NCBI GenBank assembly: GCA_964538885.1
Contig: CAZIHR010000065.1
Location: 1 to 14,257 of the forward strand
Direction: 5' to 3'
DNA from: JAPOPJ01 sp964538885
GTDB taxonomy: Archaea; Thermoproteota; Nitrososphaeria; Nitrososphaerales; Nitrosopumilaceae
DNA length: 14,257 nt
Shown: positions 6,040 to 12,336 of the stretch, in pieces
How the letters are laid out: each line of letters opens with the position of its first letter
Numbering within the stretch: the first letter of the stretch is position 1
The notes under the pieces: model-generated
What the model was told of the DNA's origin: nothing
What the model saw: the letters and a program-made list of their open reading frames with translations, nothing else
Databases searched by the model: none
Made by a program: the position numbers and the translations under genes

Positions 6040-7137
6040 ATGATTACAAAAGTGGATCGTCATGAATTTCATGGAAGAGACATACCGCACATTAAATTGG
6101 ATCCAAAAATGACTATTGAGGATCTCGTGGAGGTTTTTTCAAAATCAGGTTTCAACGGGAGAAAGTTAGGTGATGCCGCAAAACTTTACGCAAAAATGAT
6201 CAGCGAGGATGCAACAATTTGTCTTGCAGTTTCAGGTGCAATGACACCAGTAGGATTTGGCGGGATAATCAAATCACTGATTGAAAAGGGTTTTGTGGAC
6301 TGGATCATAACTACTGGTGCAAACATATATCACGAAGATCATTTTGCATGGGGACTGCCTATAAAACAGGGACATTCAGATGTGGACGACATGAAACTGT
6401 ACAATAATGAAATTGTTAGGATAAGGGACATATTCATAAAATTCTATGAGACATTAGAGGCAGAAGATCAAATAATTCAGAAAACATTTGAAAGCTTTCC
6501 AGACAAACCGTTTACCACAGCTGAATTTTGTAATACTATCGGACAAACAAGTAGCAAAAATGCACCATATCCTGAAAAGAGCTTTGTGGCCGCAGCATAT
6601 GAATTTGATGTTCCAGTGTACATATCCACCATAAAGGATTCGTCGCTTGCACTGAACCTAGCAGTACACAGACTACAAGGTAAACAATACAGCTTGGATT
6701 TTGTAAGAGAGATAATAGAGCAAGCATCAATTCTTTATAATTCAAAAAAATCTGGCATAGTGGAGATAGGTGGCGGCGTGCCAAAAAATACGGCTCAGCA
6801 GACGGGCCCACTACTTGACCAGATATTACGAAGAAATGACGGTGGACAAGATTACATAATACAGATCACAGATGCCAGACCCGACACAGGTGGACTGTCA
6901 GGCGCAACACTACAAGAAGGAAAGAGTTGGGGCAAAGTCCAAGATGCCCATAAGGATATGATTACAGTTTATGCTGATGCCACCATTGCTTTTCCAATAA
7001 TTGCGCTGTATATACTGAGCAATCAAGAACCAAGAAAGCCAAAAAGACTCTACAAAAAGCTAGATGGATTCTATAAGAAACTCAGTGACGATTACTTTGA
7101 AAATCCTGCAAATGAAAGAGAACACATAGAAATCTAG
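6040..7137 (+). CDS. dys: Deoxyhypusine synthase
   Basis: This enzyme uses NAD and spermidine (or a related polyamine) to convert one lysine of translation factor aIF5A to deoxyhypusine, which helps ribosomes through difficult sequences. The protein is 365 residues from ATG at 6040. NAD-site motifs are visible: TTGANIYHED (from residue 91), EIGGGVPKN (from about 243) and the late VYADATIAFP. The catalytic lysine is K299 in GKSWGK, matching the SWGK lysine of the human enzyme. The start at 6040 is preferred because the conserved region begins right after it (HGRDIPHIKLD). An upstream ATG at 5917 would overlap the divergent gene. The stop overlaps the convergent Cys/His protein gene by four bases. 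The C-terminal tail (KLYKK-type, then acidic) is slightly long. The ureohydrolase of the polyamine route lies 2.8 kb away. Confidence 0.94.
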   Translation: MITKVDRHEFHGRDIPHIKLDPKMTIEDLVEVFSKSGFNGRKLGDAAKLYAKMISEDATICLAVSGAMTPVGFGGIIKSLIEKGFVDWIITTGANIYHEDHFAWGLPIKQGHSDVDDMKLYNNEIVRIRDIFIKFYETLEAEDQIIQKTFESFPDKPFTTAEFCNTIGQTSSKNAPYPEKSFVAAAYEFDVPVYISTIKDSSLALNLAVHRLQGKQYSLDFVREIIEQASILYNSKKSGIVEIGGGVPKNTAQQTGPLLDQILRRNDGGQDYIIQITDARPDTGGLSGATLQEGKSWGKVQDAHKDMITVYADATIAFPIIALYILSNQEPRKPKRLYKKLDGFYKKLSDDYFENPANEREHIEI

Positions 7138-7346
7138 AATCTGTCAAATCGTGCACGTTCCAGATCCCGATCACCCTTAGACTCTTTCTTGTATTCTTTG
7201 TAATGATACTTGCAAAGGACCGTCTTTTTGCCTGGAGAGTTTACGGACAATCCTGCATTCTCAACTTTGGAAGTATTCAAAGAACGAATTCCATCCTTGT
7301 CGCATCCATCAAAGTTGCATTTTGCACCTTTTGAAACTATACCCAT
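7134..7346 (-). CDS. Small Cys/His protein, probably zinc-binding (70 aa)
   Basis: This 70-residue protein has C10-x4-C15 (CNFDGC) and C45-x2-H48 (VLCKYHYKEYKK), a likely four-ligand metal site. The charged C-terminus (ESKGDRDLERARFDRF) suggests a nucleic-acid or protein contact. The family is not recognised with certainty. The ATG start at 7346 is chosen because TATAAA (about 7371-7378, minus strand) lies 28 bases upstream. The frame extends to 7502 in the 5' direction, but that part overlaps rps25e and its promoter. The stop overlaps the deoxyhypusine synthase stop. The gene is divergent from rps25e with 108 bases between starts. Its site among translation genes hints at, but does not show, a ribosome-related role. 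Confidence 0.7.
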   Translation of the reverse strand: MGIVSKGAKCNFDGCDKDGIRSLNTSKVENAGLSVNSPGKKTVLCKYHYKEYKKESKGDRDLERARFDRF

Positions 7347-7370
7347 AATGCTTGAACAATACCAGATGTT

Positions 7371-7378
7371 ATTTATAC
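7371..7378 (-). promoter_or_regulatory. TATA box for the Cys/His protein gene
   Basis: The minus strand reads GTATAAAT, centred about 28 bases before the ATG at 7346. It separates this promoter cleanly from the rps25e promoter 50 bases away. Confidence 0.55.
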
Positions 7379-7424
7379 TTGATAAATGATCTTTAAAGTA
7401 GTATCTGCATTCAAAGGTAAACCG

Positions 7425-7432
7425 TTTATAAG
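7425..7432 (+). promoter_or_regulatory. TATA box for rps25e
   Basis: TTTATAAG is centred about 27 bases before the ATG at 7455. This placement decides the start codon and indicates a leaderless transcript. Confidence 0.65.
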
Positions 7433-7454
7433 AGGAAATTTTTTGACAAAAAAC

Positions 7455-7760
7455 ATGGGTGGAGCAAAAAAACCAAGACCAGCCAAACAAGAAAAAGCTC
7501 AAAATCCTAAAGATTCAAAAAAAGCCAAAAAGAGTGAGGGGGGGCCTAAAAAAGCAGAGATAACTGTAATAATTAACGAAGAACAGGCCCTAAAAGATAT
7601 ACAGGGATCAAAGGTGATCACTGCATATGAATTAGCAAGGCAGATGGGCACTAAAATTTCCGCTGCAAATGCATTTCTGCGTAATGCTCAAAAAAAGGGA
7701 ACGATCAACAAAGTAGGCGGGTACAGCGGACATCACATCTATCAAACAGCATCCACATAA
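7455..7760 (+). CDS. rps25e: Small ribosomal subunit protein S25e
   Basis: This 102-residue protein is ribosomal protein S25e, an archaea/eukaryote-specific small-subunit protein with a winged-helix fold. Residues 1-35 are a flexible Lys/Pro-rich tail (MGGAKKPRPAKQEK, DSKKAKKSEGGPKK). Residues 36-102 form the winged helix. ITAYELARQMGTKISAANAF carries the helix-turn-helix, and LRNAQKKGTINKVGGYSGHH carries the wing, where S25e ends. The ATG at 7455 is the start because a TATA box sits 27 bases upstream. An ATG at 7386 would add 23 residues not typical of the family. Like S26e it is absent from most Euryarchaeota. The 3' end overlaps the convergent cyclophilin-like gene by 19 bases. Confidence 0.93.
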   Translation: MGGAKKPRPAKQEKAQNPKDSKKAKKSEGGPKKAEITVIINEEQALKDIQGSKVITAYELARQMGTKISAANAFLRNAQKKGTINKVGGYSGHHIYQTAST

Positions 7761-8122
7761 AGGCGCAACACATCACCTGCTGCAACTGACTTTAAAGCAT
7801 CATCGTCAGCTAGTTTACCTAGTGGTGTCATAGACTTGCCAGACATGTCAAGCAAAAAGAAGCATATACTGCCAGAGGATGGCAGAAATGCCACATCACC
7901 CCTTCTAAACTCTGTGCGTGAACGTTCCAAGCCATGATTCAACGTAGTTTCAAGGCAGATAGCACTTTTACCAAGAAAGTGCACATGACTCTCCAGTGGA
8001 AGAGCTCGAAATATACCACCTACAGTTCGGGGGGATAAATGTAATTTGAGATCACAGTTGATTTTGGCCTTGCCACGAATCTCAAGAACAAGTCGCCTCA
8101 GAGACACCGACTGTGCACACAA
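7742..8122 (-). CDS. Cyclophilin-like fold protein (TM1367/COG2164 type)
   Basis: This 126-residue protein resembles the small cyclophilin-like domain family known from TM1367, a beta-barrel related to peptidyl-prolyl isomerases. Its substrate and activity are not established. RGDVAFLPSSGSICFFL (74-90) matches the family's GD..y.p....c.FFg core, followed by MTPLGKL. LVLEIRGKAKINCDL near the N-terminus forms the first strands, and LRLYVDAV the last. The start is TTG at 8122, with TATATA (8145-8150) 25 bases upstream. A GTG at 8107 also has a TATA-like stretch 27 bases upstream and cannot be excluded. Divergent from rpoK with 34 bases between starts. The 3' end overlaps rps25e. Confidence 0.75.
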   Translation of the reverse strand: MCAQSVSLRRLVLEIRGKAKINCDLKLHLSPRTVGGIFRALPLESHVHFLGKSAICLETTLNHGLERSRTEFRRGDVAFLPSSGSICFFLLDMSGKSMTPLGKLADDDALKSVAAGDVLRLYVDAV

Positions 8123-8156
8123 TTGTTAGCTTAAAAATATTGGAATATATAACGCT
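8123..8156. promoter_or_regulatory. Compact divergent promoter, cyclophilin-like gene / rpoK
   Basis: Two TATA-like boxes cross within 34 bases. CTTAAAAAT (8130-8138) is centred 23 bases before the rpoK TTG at 8157. TATATA (8145-8150) is centred 25 bases before the minus-strand TTG at 8122. Each box lies downstream of the other gene's expected start of transcription. Bound factors could therefore compete. Confidence 0.5.
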
Positions 8157-8678
8157 TTGAAAACATCTTGGTACTTGTCTGACAGGAGTAATGCAGAGCT
8201 AGAATCACCAGAGGAAATTCAAAATACTATAGATGCAGATGAGACTAGCCCTGAAGCTGAAGAAAATGTAGGATTGAACAAAGCATTAGACACATACAGA
8301 AAATTGATCGAAAGGAATGACGGTGTGCCTCTCACAACGAAACAGCAAGAAGATCTTGAAAAGAAAATCATAGAAATTAAAACTAGAGAGGTCATAGAGA
8401 CTGTCGAAGAACACGAACCAATAGAAATTCCATGTGAGAAAAAAAAGATTACGATCGGACCACCCACACTAACAAGATTCGAAAAGGCCAGAATTATGGG
8501 AGCAAGAGCACTACAGCTATCACAGGGTGCCCCACCATTCATTCCGATCCCAAAGACGGCAAGGATATCACTGGACATTTCAATGGAGGAACTTGACAAA
8601 AAAGTTATTCCAATCACCATAAGAAGAGTTTTGCCCAATGGTGACTATCAAAATATTCCAATTGACTACTTTGAATGA
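8157..8678 (+). CDS. rpoK: DNA-directed RNA polymerase subunit K (Rpb6/omega homologue)
   Basis: RpoK helps assemble and stabilise RNA polymerase, like eukaryotic Rpb6 and bacterial omega. The conserved core is at residues 105-173. LTRFEKARIMGARALQLSQGAP (105-126) is the hallmark helix, and VIPITIRRVLPNGDYQNIP (150-168) is the C-terminal strand region. Most archaeal RpoK proteins are about 55-100 residues. This one has about 95 extra N-terminal residues, rich in Glu and Asp (LESPEEIQNTIDADETSPEA) with a long charged helix (QQEDLEKKIIEIKTREVIE). Rpb6 of eukaryotes also carries an acidic N-terminal tail. The start is TTG at 8157, supported by CTTAAAAAT 23 bases upstream. The downstream region has no clear terminator. 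Confidence 0.9.
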   Translation: MKTSWYLSDRSNAELESPEEIQNTIDADETSPEAEENVGLNKALDTYRKLIERNDGVPLTTKQQEDLEKKIIEIKTREVIETVEEHEPIEIPCEKKKITIGPPTLTRFEKARIMGARALQLSQGAPPFIPIPKTARISLDISMEELDKKVIPITIRRVLPNGDYQNIPIDYFE

Positions 8679-8776
8679 GCTGATCACAGATCGAGTTTAA
8701 TGCAAATAACTATTATAGTTGAACATTCATCCATGTAACCATACAATTACACTATCACATTGATAGAGTATACAAA

Positions 8777-8974
8777 TTATGACTTGCGTTGTATTGGTGA
8801 GTTGTAGTCATGTATATCTACAAATTTGTAATTTGTTAAAAATTCCCCCGATGCCTCCCGCGCGGAATGTATGTATAAGCTGCCAACAACACCACATGTA
8901 TTGCTTTTAGAACCAAACTCAAATGTAGTGCAGACATCTGTAAGCAGATATAGTAAATTGATTTTCTTTCTCAT
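8777..8974 (-). CDS. Hypothetical small protein (65 aa)
   Basis: This ATG-initiated 65-residue frame is not recognised. It has two Cys (C15, C27), a basic N-terminus (MRKKINLLYLL) and a mixed C-terminal half (LYIHSAREASGEFLTNYKF, VDIHDYN). It has no membrane segment and no complete metal motif. A TATA-like GTATAATC lies at about 8991-8997, only some 19 bases before the ATG, closer than for the confident genes. It is the only notable frame in the 671 bases between rpoK and the HTH gene. It may be a small real gene or chance. Confidence 0.33.
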   Translation of the reverse strand: MRKKINLLYLLTDVCTTFEFGSKSNTCGVVGSLYIHSAREASGEFLTNYKFVDIHDYNSPIQRKS

Positions 8975-9349
8975 GTATTCTACAATCAGATTATACTTGT
9001 GAAAAAATTATAATCACCAATTACAGAATGTTGCATCTACCCACTAGTATCTCTGTCGTGAAATTTTAAGAAAGTGGTTTTAGTTTTAGTTCTGGTAAAT
9101 TCCCGAGCATCAAAAGAATCACACATCTTGGTGATTTACTTTATTGTAGATATTGACCGCCATATAATAATACGTATTAAATTATCTGGATTTGATAAAA
9201 ATACAGTATAATGCCATCACAAAATAATTGATCATAATATAACATATCAGCATTATGCTAAATAATATGATGAAATTTGTGTTTGAAATATGACAAGACT
9301 ATATTATTTATTGCAAACTTTAAATTTGTAACATCTTTTGTGTATAGTG
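8975..9349. other. AT-rich intergenic region before the HTH gene
   Basis: No gene, tRNA or strong repeat was recognised in these 375 bases. A nine-base inverted repeat (AATCACCAA at 9012-9020, TTGGTGATT at 9128-9136) is present but widely spaced and could be chance. The promoter of the HTH gene is at its right end. Confidence 0.5.
9319..9327 (+). promoter_or_regulatory. TATA-like box for the HTH regulator gene
   Basis: TTTAAATTT-type sequence, centred about 27 bases before the ATG at 9350. This supports that ATG over the in-frame TTG at 9338. Confidence 0.55.
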
Positions 9350-9766
9350 ATGCTTCTACCAGCTGAGATAGAGTCAAAGACACTAATTCCGGCACTGAGA
9401 GCAATTCTTGCAAAAAAACTTGCTGAAGATCACAACGTACGTGAGGAAGAGATATCAAAGATGCTAGGAGTTACACAGGCTGCGGTGAGCAACTACATAC
9501 GCGGGACGCGTGGAGATCCATCACTCATCTTGAAGCTCATGACAGAAAAACAGGTAGCAACCATGGTAAACGAGCTTACAGAGAATTTGTCTTCGGATAT
9601 GGCATATACACCTTCAAGCCTTTCAAAATTTATCGGTCTGTGCAATTATATCAAATCAAGTCTTCTGATCTGCGACATACATCACAATTTGGAATCAAAT
9701 ATAGATGAAGGTGTCTGCAAGGAATGTGAAAACATGTTGCTGAAGGGTCCTGGAAGCGTCTATTAG
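9350..9766 (+). CDS. HTH transcriptional regulator with C-terminal Cys/His cluster
   Basis: This 138-residue protein begins with an archaeal XRE/COG2522-like helix-turn-helix. Helix pair REEEISKMLGVTQAAVSNYI (31-50) is a classic DNA-binding HTH with the recognition helix TQAAVSNYIRG. A helical linker follows. The C-terminal part has C98, then C108-x2-H111 (ICDIHHNLE) and C123-x2-C126 (VCKECENML), a likely zinc or iron-sulfur/metal site. It may sense metal or redox, or be structural; target genes are unknown. The start is ATG at 9350, placed 27 bases after the TATA-like box. A TTG at 9338 and a GTG at 9347 are less likely. The stop overlaps the Alba-like gene stop by four bases. Confidence 0.82.
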   Translation: MLLPAEIESKTLIPALRAILAKKLAEDHNVREEEISKMLGVTQAAVSNYIRGTRGDPSLILKLMTEKQVATMVNELTENLSSDMAYTPSSLSKFIGLCNYIKSSLLICDIHHNLESNIDEGVCKECENMLLKGPGSVY

Positions 9767-10056
9767 GTCTTGTGCAAAACAATCTCGATTGTGGAAATCA
9801 TGTGCCCAATTCCCACATCCCCATCTGTATCTAGGGTGATTTTATCTACCAAGGAATTTCCGTAGAGTAATTTTTCGGTAATTATATTGGCAACAGCCAC
9901 AGCATTTGGAGTTGAATTACCTTTGGCCCGCAAGACAACCCTAGAACTCTTGTTCAGGAGAGATAGAACATCAAAGGACACCTGCATTATTGGCGCATCT
10001 TCAATGTTGACTATAGTGTAGTCTGATTGCGACGGTTCAGCATCAGTGGTGAGCAT
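9763..10056 (-). CDS. Alba-family nucleic-acid-binding protein (divergent)
   Basis: This 97-residue protein has the Alba fold: N-terminal strand and helix (TIVNIEDAPIMQVSFDVLSLL), central strand SRVVLRAKGN, helix TPNAVAVANIITEKLL, and final strand MISTIEIVLHKT. Alba proteins coat DNA or RNA in archaea. In Sulfolobus Alba the motif IGKKPVMN carries the two lysines that touch DNA, K16 being acetylated. The aligned segment here is IEDAPIMQ, so the lysines are replaced by D20 and A21. The RGRAISKA region is KGNSTPNA. It may thus be a specialised or RNA-binding paralogue rather than the main chromatin protein. The start is ATG at 10056, with TTAATAT about 30 bases upstream. Convergent with the HTH gene, stops overlapping. 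Confidence 0.8.
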   Translation of the reverse strand: MLTTDAEPSQSDYTIVNIEDAPIMQVSFDVLSLLNKSSRVVLRAKGNSTPNAVAVANIITEKLLYGNSLVDKITLDTDGDVGIGHMISTIEIVLHKT

Positions 10057-10432
10057 GTCCTACTGTCAAAAAATTTACACGGCATATTAAGTTGTATCGA
10101 CTTGTTCAGTTAAGCAAAATGTACCACAAGCCGTGTCCTTTATGGTGGTAGTTTAGGTTCTAGTATGGTTGTTTGATTTGGAGTTTGACCTAGCTGATGA
10201 ACTTTGAATTATACATCAATACAATAACTCACACAAATTATACTCGGATATGTGATTAATTATGCACCCAAAGCCACAAAAAATCACCTCAACATATGTA
10301 GAAAAAACATACATAACTTTATGAGAAATTGACAATTAATGTTGGTGTATATTATCAAGCAAACACATAGTAAGATTGCGCAAATCAAAACAAAAAAACT
10401 AAATCCTGACCTGATCTAACTCAGTATACAAG
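10057..10432. other. Divergent intergenic region, Alba-like gene / PfkB gene
   Basis: These 376 bases hold no recognisable gene. They are AT-rich, with TATA-like stretches for the Alba-like gene (10083-10090, minus) and, weakly, for the PfkB gene (CTAAATCC at about 10399-10406, some 31 bases before its ATG). A TGATGA box near 10195 lacks a matching D box, so no C/D guide RNA is called. Confidence 0.45.
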
Positions 10433-11305
10433 ATGAGGCTATCAATATTTTCTCACTGTTCCATAGATACAATACTGTTGAAAGGTACCAGATATGAACA
10501 GATCGGTGGATCAGCATGTTACTGTGGAATTACTGCACGAGAATTCAAATTTGATGTGGATCTATATACAAAATTTGGTAATGACTTTCCAAAACAATAT
10601 CTGCTTGAACGTAAAATCAACATTCCAAACTCACAAGTACAAACTCCAAGTACAAGGTTTTTCATACAGATAGATGGTACAGACAGATCACTCAGACTTG
10701 AAAATAAATGTGATAATATCACCTATGAAAAAGTAGACGCTGATGGGTCATTGGTCAGTCCCATATGTAATGAGATCTCACAGGATGTATTTGCAAAGAT
10801 AAAGAACGATTCCAGTTTCGTATTTGTGGATCCGCAGGGATTTTTGCGAGATATGGATGTGCAAAAAAACATCATAATGGCTGACACCAACGTTGATCTA
10901 CAAGGAATAAATGCAATCAAGGTAAACCCCGAGGAAGGACACCATCTCACCGGCAGCAAAGGTGATGAAATGATGAGTTTGCTACAAAAACAAGGAATTG
11001 AACATGTAATTCATACAGACAAGACAGCAGTATCTATGATGGTCAAAGATAAGATCTACTCAATAAAATTGCCCAACAGTGAGATTCATGACACTACCGG
11101 CATTGGTGACATATTTTGTGCCGCATTCTGTTGTACCATGCTAAAGGAGAGAGACTTTTTATGGGCATTGTGCTTTGCTGGTGGCGCGGCCCAAGCAGCC
11201 CTAGGCTCAGGGAAGGTAGGTCTACTAAAGATACCCAGAAAAGGTGAGGTGGAAACCAATGCATCATATTTCTACAATTTAGTCAAATTTAGAACCACAA
11301 CTTAG
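10433..11305 (+). CDS. PfkB-family (ribokinase-like) sugar kinase
   Basis: This 290-residue protein belongs to the PfkB/ribokinase family, which phosphorylates sugars, nucleosides or inositol with ATP. The N-terminal substrate motif is QIGGSACYCG (23-32), and the C-terminal ATP/anion-hole motif is DTTGIGDIFCAAF (220-232) with catalytic base D226. The region IKVNPEEGHHLTG (162-174) fits the family's N-x-x-E Mg site. The substrate cannot be named: adenosine, ribose, 6-phosphofructose and myo-inositol kinases all share these motifs. The start is ATG at 10433. The NAD kinase gene follows on the same strand, with its GTG start 32 bases after the stop. Confidence 0.87.
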   Translation: MRLSIFSHCSIDTILLKGTRYEQIGGSACYCGITAREFKFDVDLYTKFGNDFPKQYLLERKINIPNSQVQTPSTRFFIQIDGTDRSLRLENKCDNITYEKVDADGSLVSPICNEISQDVFAKIKNDSSFVFVDPQGFLRDMDVQKNIIMADTNVDLQGINAIKVNPEEGHHLTGSKGDEMMSLLQKQGIEHVIHTDKTAVSMMVKDKIYSIKLPNSEIHDTTGIGDIFCAAFCCTMLKERDFLWALCFAGGAAQAALGSGKVGLLKIPRKGEVETNASYFYNLVKFRTTT

Positions 11306-11306
11306 C

Positions 11307-11315
11307 CTTTTATTT
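11307..11315 (+). promoter_or_regulatory. TATA-like box for the NAD kinase gene
   Basis: CTTTTATTT lies about 27 bases before the GTG at 11338, immediately after the PfkB stop. It suggests that NAD kinase has its own start of transcription and supports the GTG start. Confidence 0.4.
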
Positions 11316-11337
11316 GGTAGCATGTGTTTGTTTTTCT

Positions 11338-12336
11338 GTGCAAGTAGGCATATACGGCCCCGGCCACGATTCGGCCGCAAAACAGATCAGAGATATCCTA
11401 GATGATTATGGAATTAAATCGTTTATGGTAACACCAAAATCCAAAGCAAAAAATGCCAACTGTACACTGGTGTTGGGCGGAGATAGAGGAGTACGAAACT
11501 ATTTTCACCAAGCACTCAACTCCATCACTCCTGTACTCGGAATTAGTGAGGGAGAATCTAGTAGTTTTCTTGCTCAAGTAGAGCTGCGCGAATTTACTGC
11601 ACATGTAGATCGGCTGAAACATCAAGACTATACTGTGGAAGAGATGCAAAGGATAGGAGTCAAGATCGACGGTAAGAGTGTCTATCCAGTACTAAATGAT
11701 GTTGCAGTATTTTCATCAAAGAGTGCAATGCTTATGGAGCACACATTGCGTGTTAATGGCGAGGAGGTATGGCACGACAATAGTGATGGTGTAATTATAT
11801 CCACACCTATAGGATCATCTGCATATTCCATGTCTGCCGGAGGACCAATTCTGTTTCAAGACTCAAATGTCTTTGAAATAATCTCTGTAAACTCACTTGA
11901 TGTAACTCGTAGACCGGTGATCGTATCAAATGACAGTGTGATTGAGATTGACGACATATATGGAAGATCACACTGCGAAGTAGTACTTGATGGCCTAGAC
12001 AGACACAAATCAACCAGAAAGGTAGAATGCACCAAATTCCTACCCCCTGCAAGAATCATACGACTCAAAAAAGATTCGACTGCCATATCTGCACTGGAGA
12101 AAAAGGTGCACTTGGCAAAAGAGTTACTAAGTATGCCGCCAAGCTCCAAGCTTTTACTCAAGACGCTAGAATATGAAGGTGAGATGACACAAAGAGATCT
12201 TGCAAACAAGACGCTTCTGCCAGACAGAACCGTACGACTGGCTCTGAGTCATTTGTTGAAAAAGGGATATGTCAAAAAAAAAGTCTCCATACGTGATGCA
12301 CGCCAAAAGATCTACGAGATAGCAAAGATTGTATGA
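11338..12336 (+). CDS. nadK: NAD kinase with C-terminal winged helix-turn-helix domain
   Basis: NAD kinase makes NADP from NAD with ATP or polyphosphate. The 332-residue protein shows LGGDRGVRNYF (residues 46-56) at the GGDGT position, keeping the catalytic Asp (D49) but with Arg after it. LNDVAVF (119-125) stands for the usual NE motif. DGVIISTPIGSSAYSMSAGG (150-169) is the NAD-binding glycine-rich loop. Residues ~267-332 form an added winged helix. KTLEYEGEMTQRDLANKTLL then PDRTVRLALSHLLKKGYVKK look like a MarR-type HTH and wing. Ordinary NAD kinases, 250-300 residues, lack this. The start is chosen as GTG at 11338 because MQVGIYGPG fits the family and a TATA-like stretch precedes it. A TTG at 11314 would add eight residues. 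It may autoregulate or localise on DNA. It abuts pyrG (convergent) with no gap. Confidence 0.85.
   Translation: MQVGIYGPGHDSAAKQIRDILDDYGIKSFMVTPKSKAKNANCTLVLGGDRGVRNYFHQALNSITPVLGISEGESSSFLAQVELREFTAHVDRLKHQDYTVEEMQRIGVKIDGKSVYPVLNDVAVFSSKSAMLMEHTLRVNGEEVWHDNSDGVIISTPIGSSAYSMSAGGPILFQDSNVFEIISVNSLDVTRRPVIVSNDSVIEIDDIYGRSHCEVVLDGLDRHKSTRKVECTKFLPPARIIRLKKDSTAISALEKKVHLAKELLSMPPSSKLLLKTLEYEGEMTQRDLANKTLLPDRTVRLALSHLLKKGYVKKKVSIRDARQKIYEIAKIV

Noticed and set aside
8219..8638. 139-residue minus-strand frame inside rpoK
   Set aside because: It lies wholly antisense to the well-supported rpoK gene and its Ser/Ile-rich translation is typical of a mirror frame.
8745..8770. Hairpin CTATC-ACATT-GATAG as a terminator after rpoK
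   Set aside because: The five-base stem is short and lacks a following T-run, so chance is likely.
9012..9136. Nine-base inverted repeat AATCACCAA / TTGGTGATT
   Set aside because: The arms are over 100 bases apart in AT-rich DNA with no gene or element between them.
10190..10230. Possible C/D box guide RNA (TGATGA box near 10195)
   Set aside because: No CTGA D box or terminal stem was found at the expected distance.
11856..12209. 117-residue minus-strand frame inside the NAD kinase gene
   Set aside because: It is antisense to conserved NAD kinase codons and shows no family motif.
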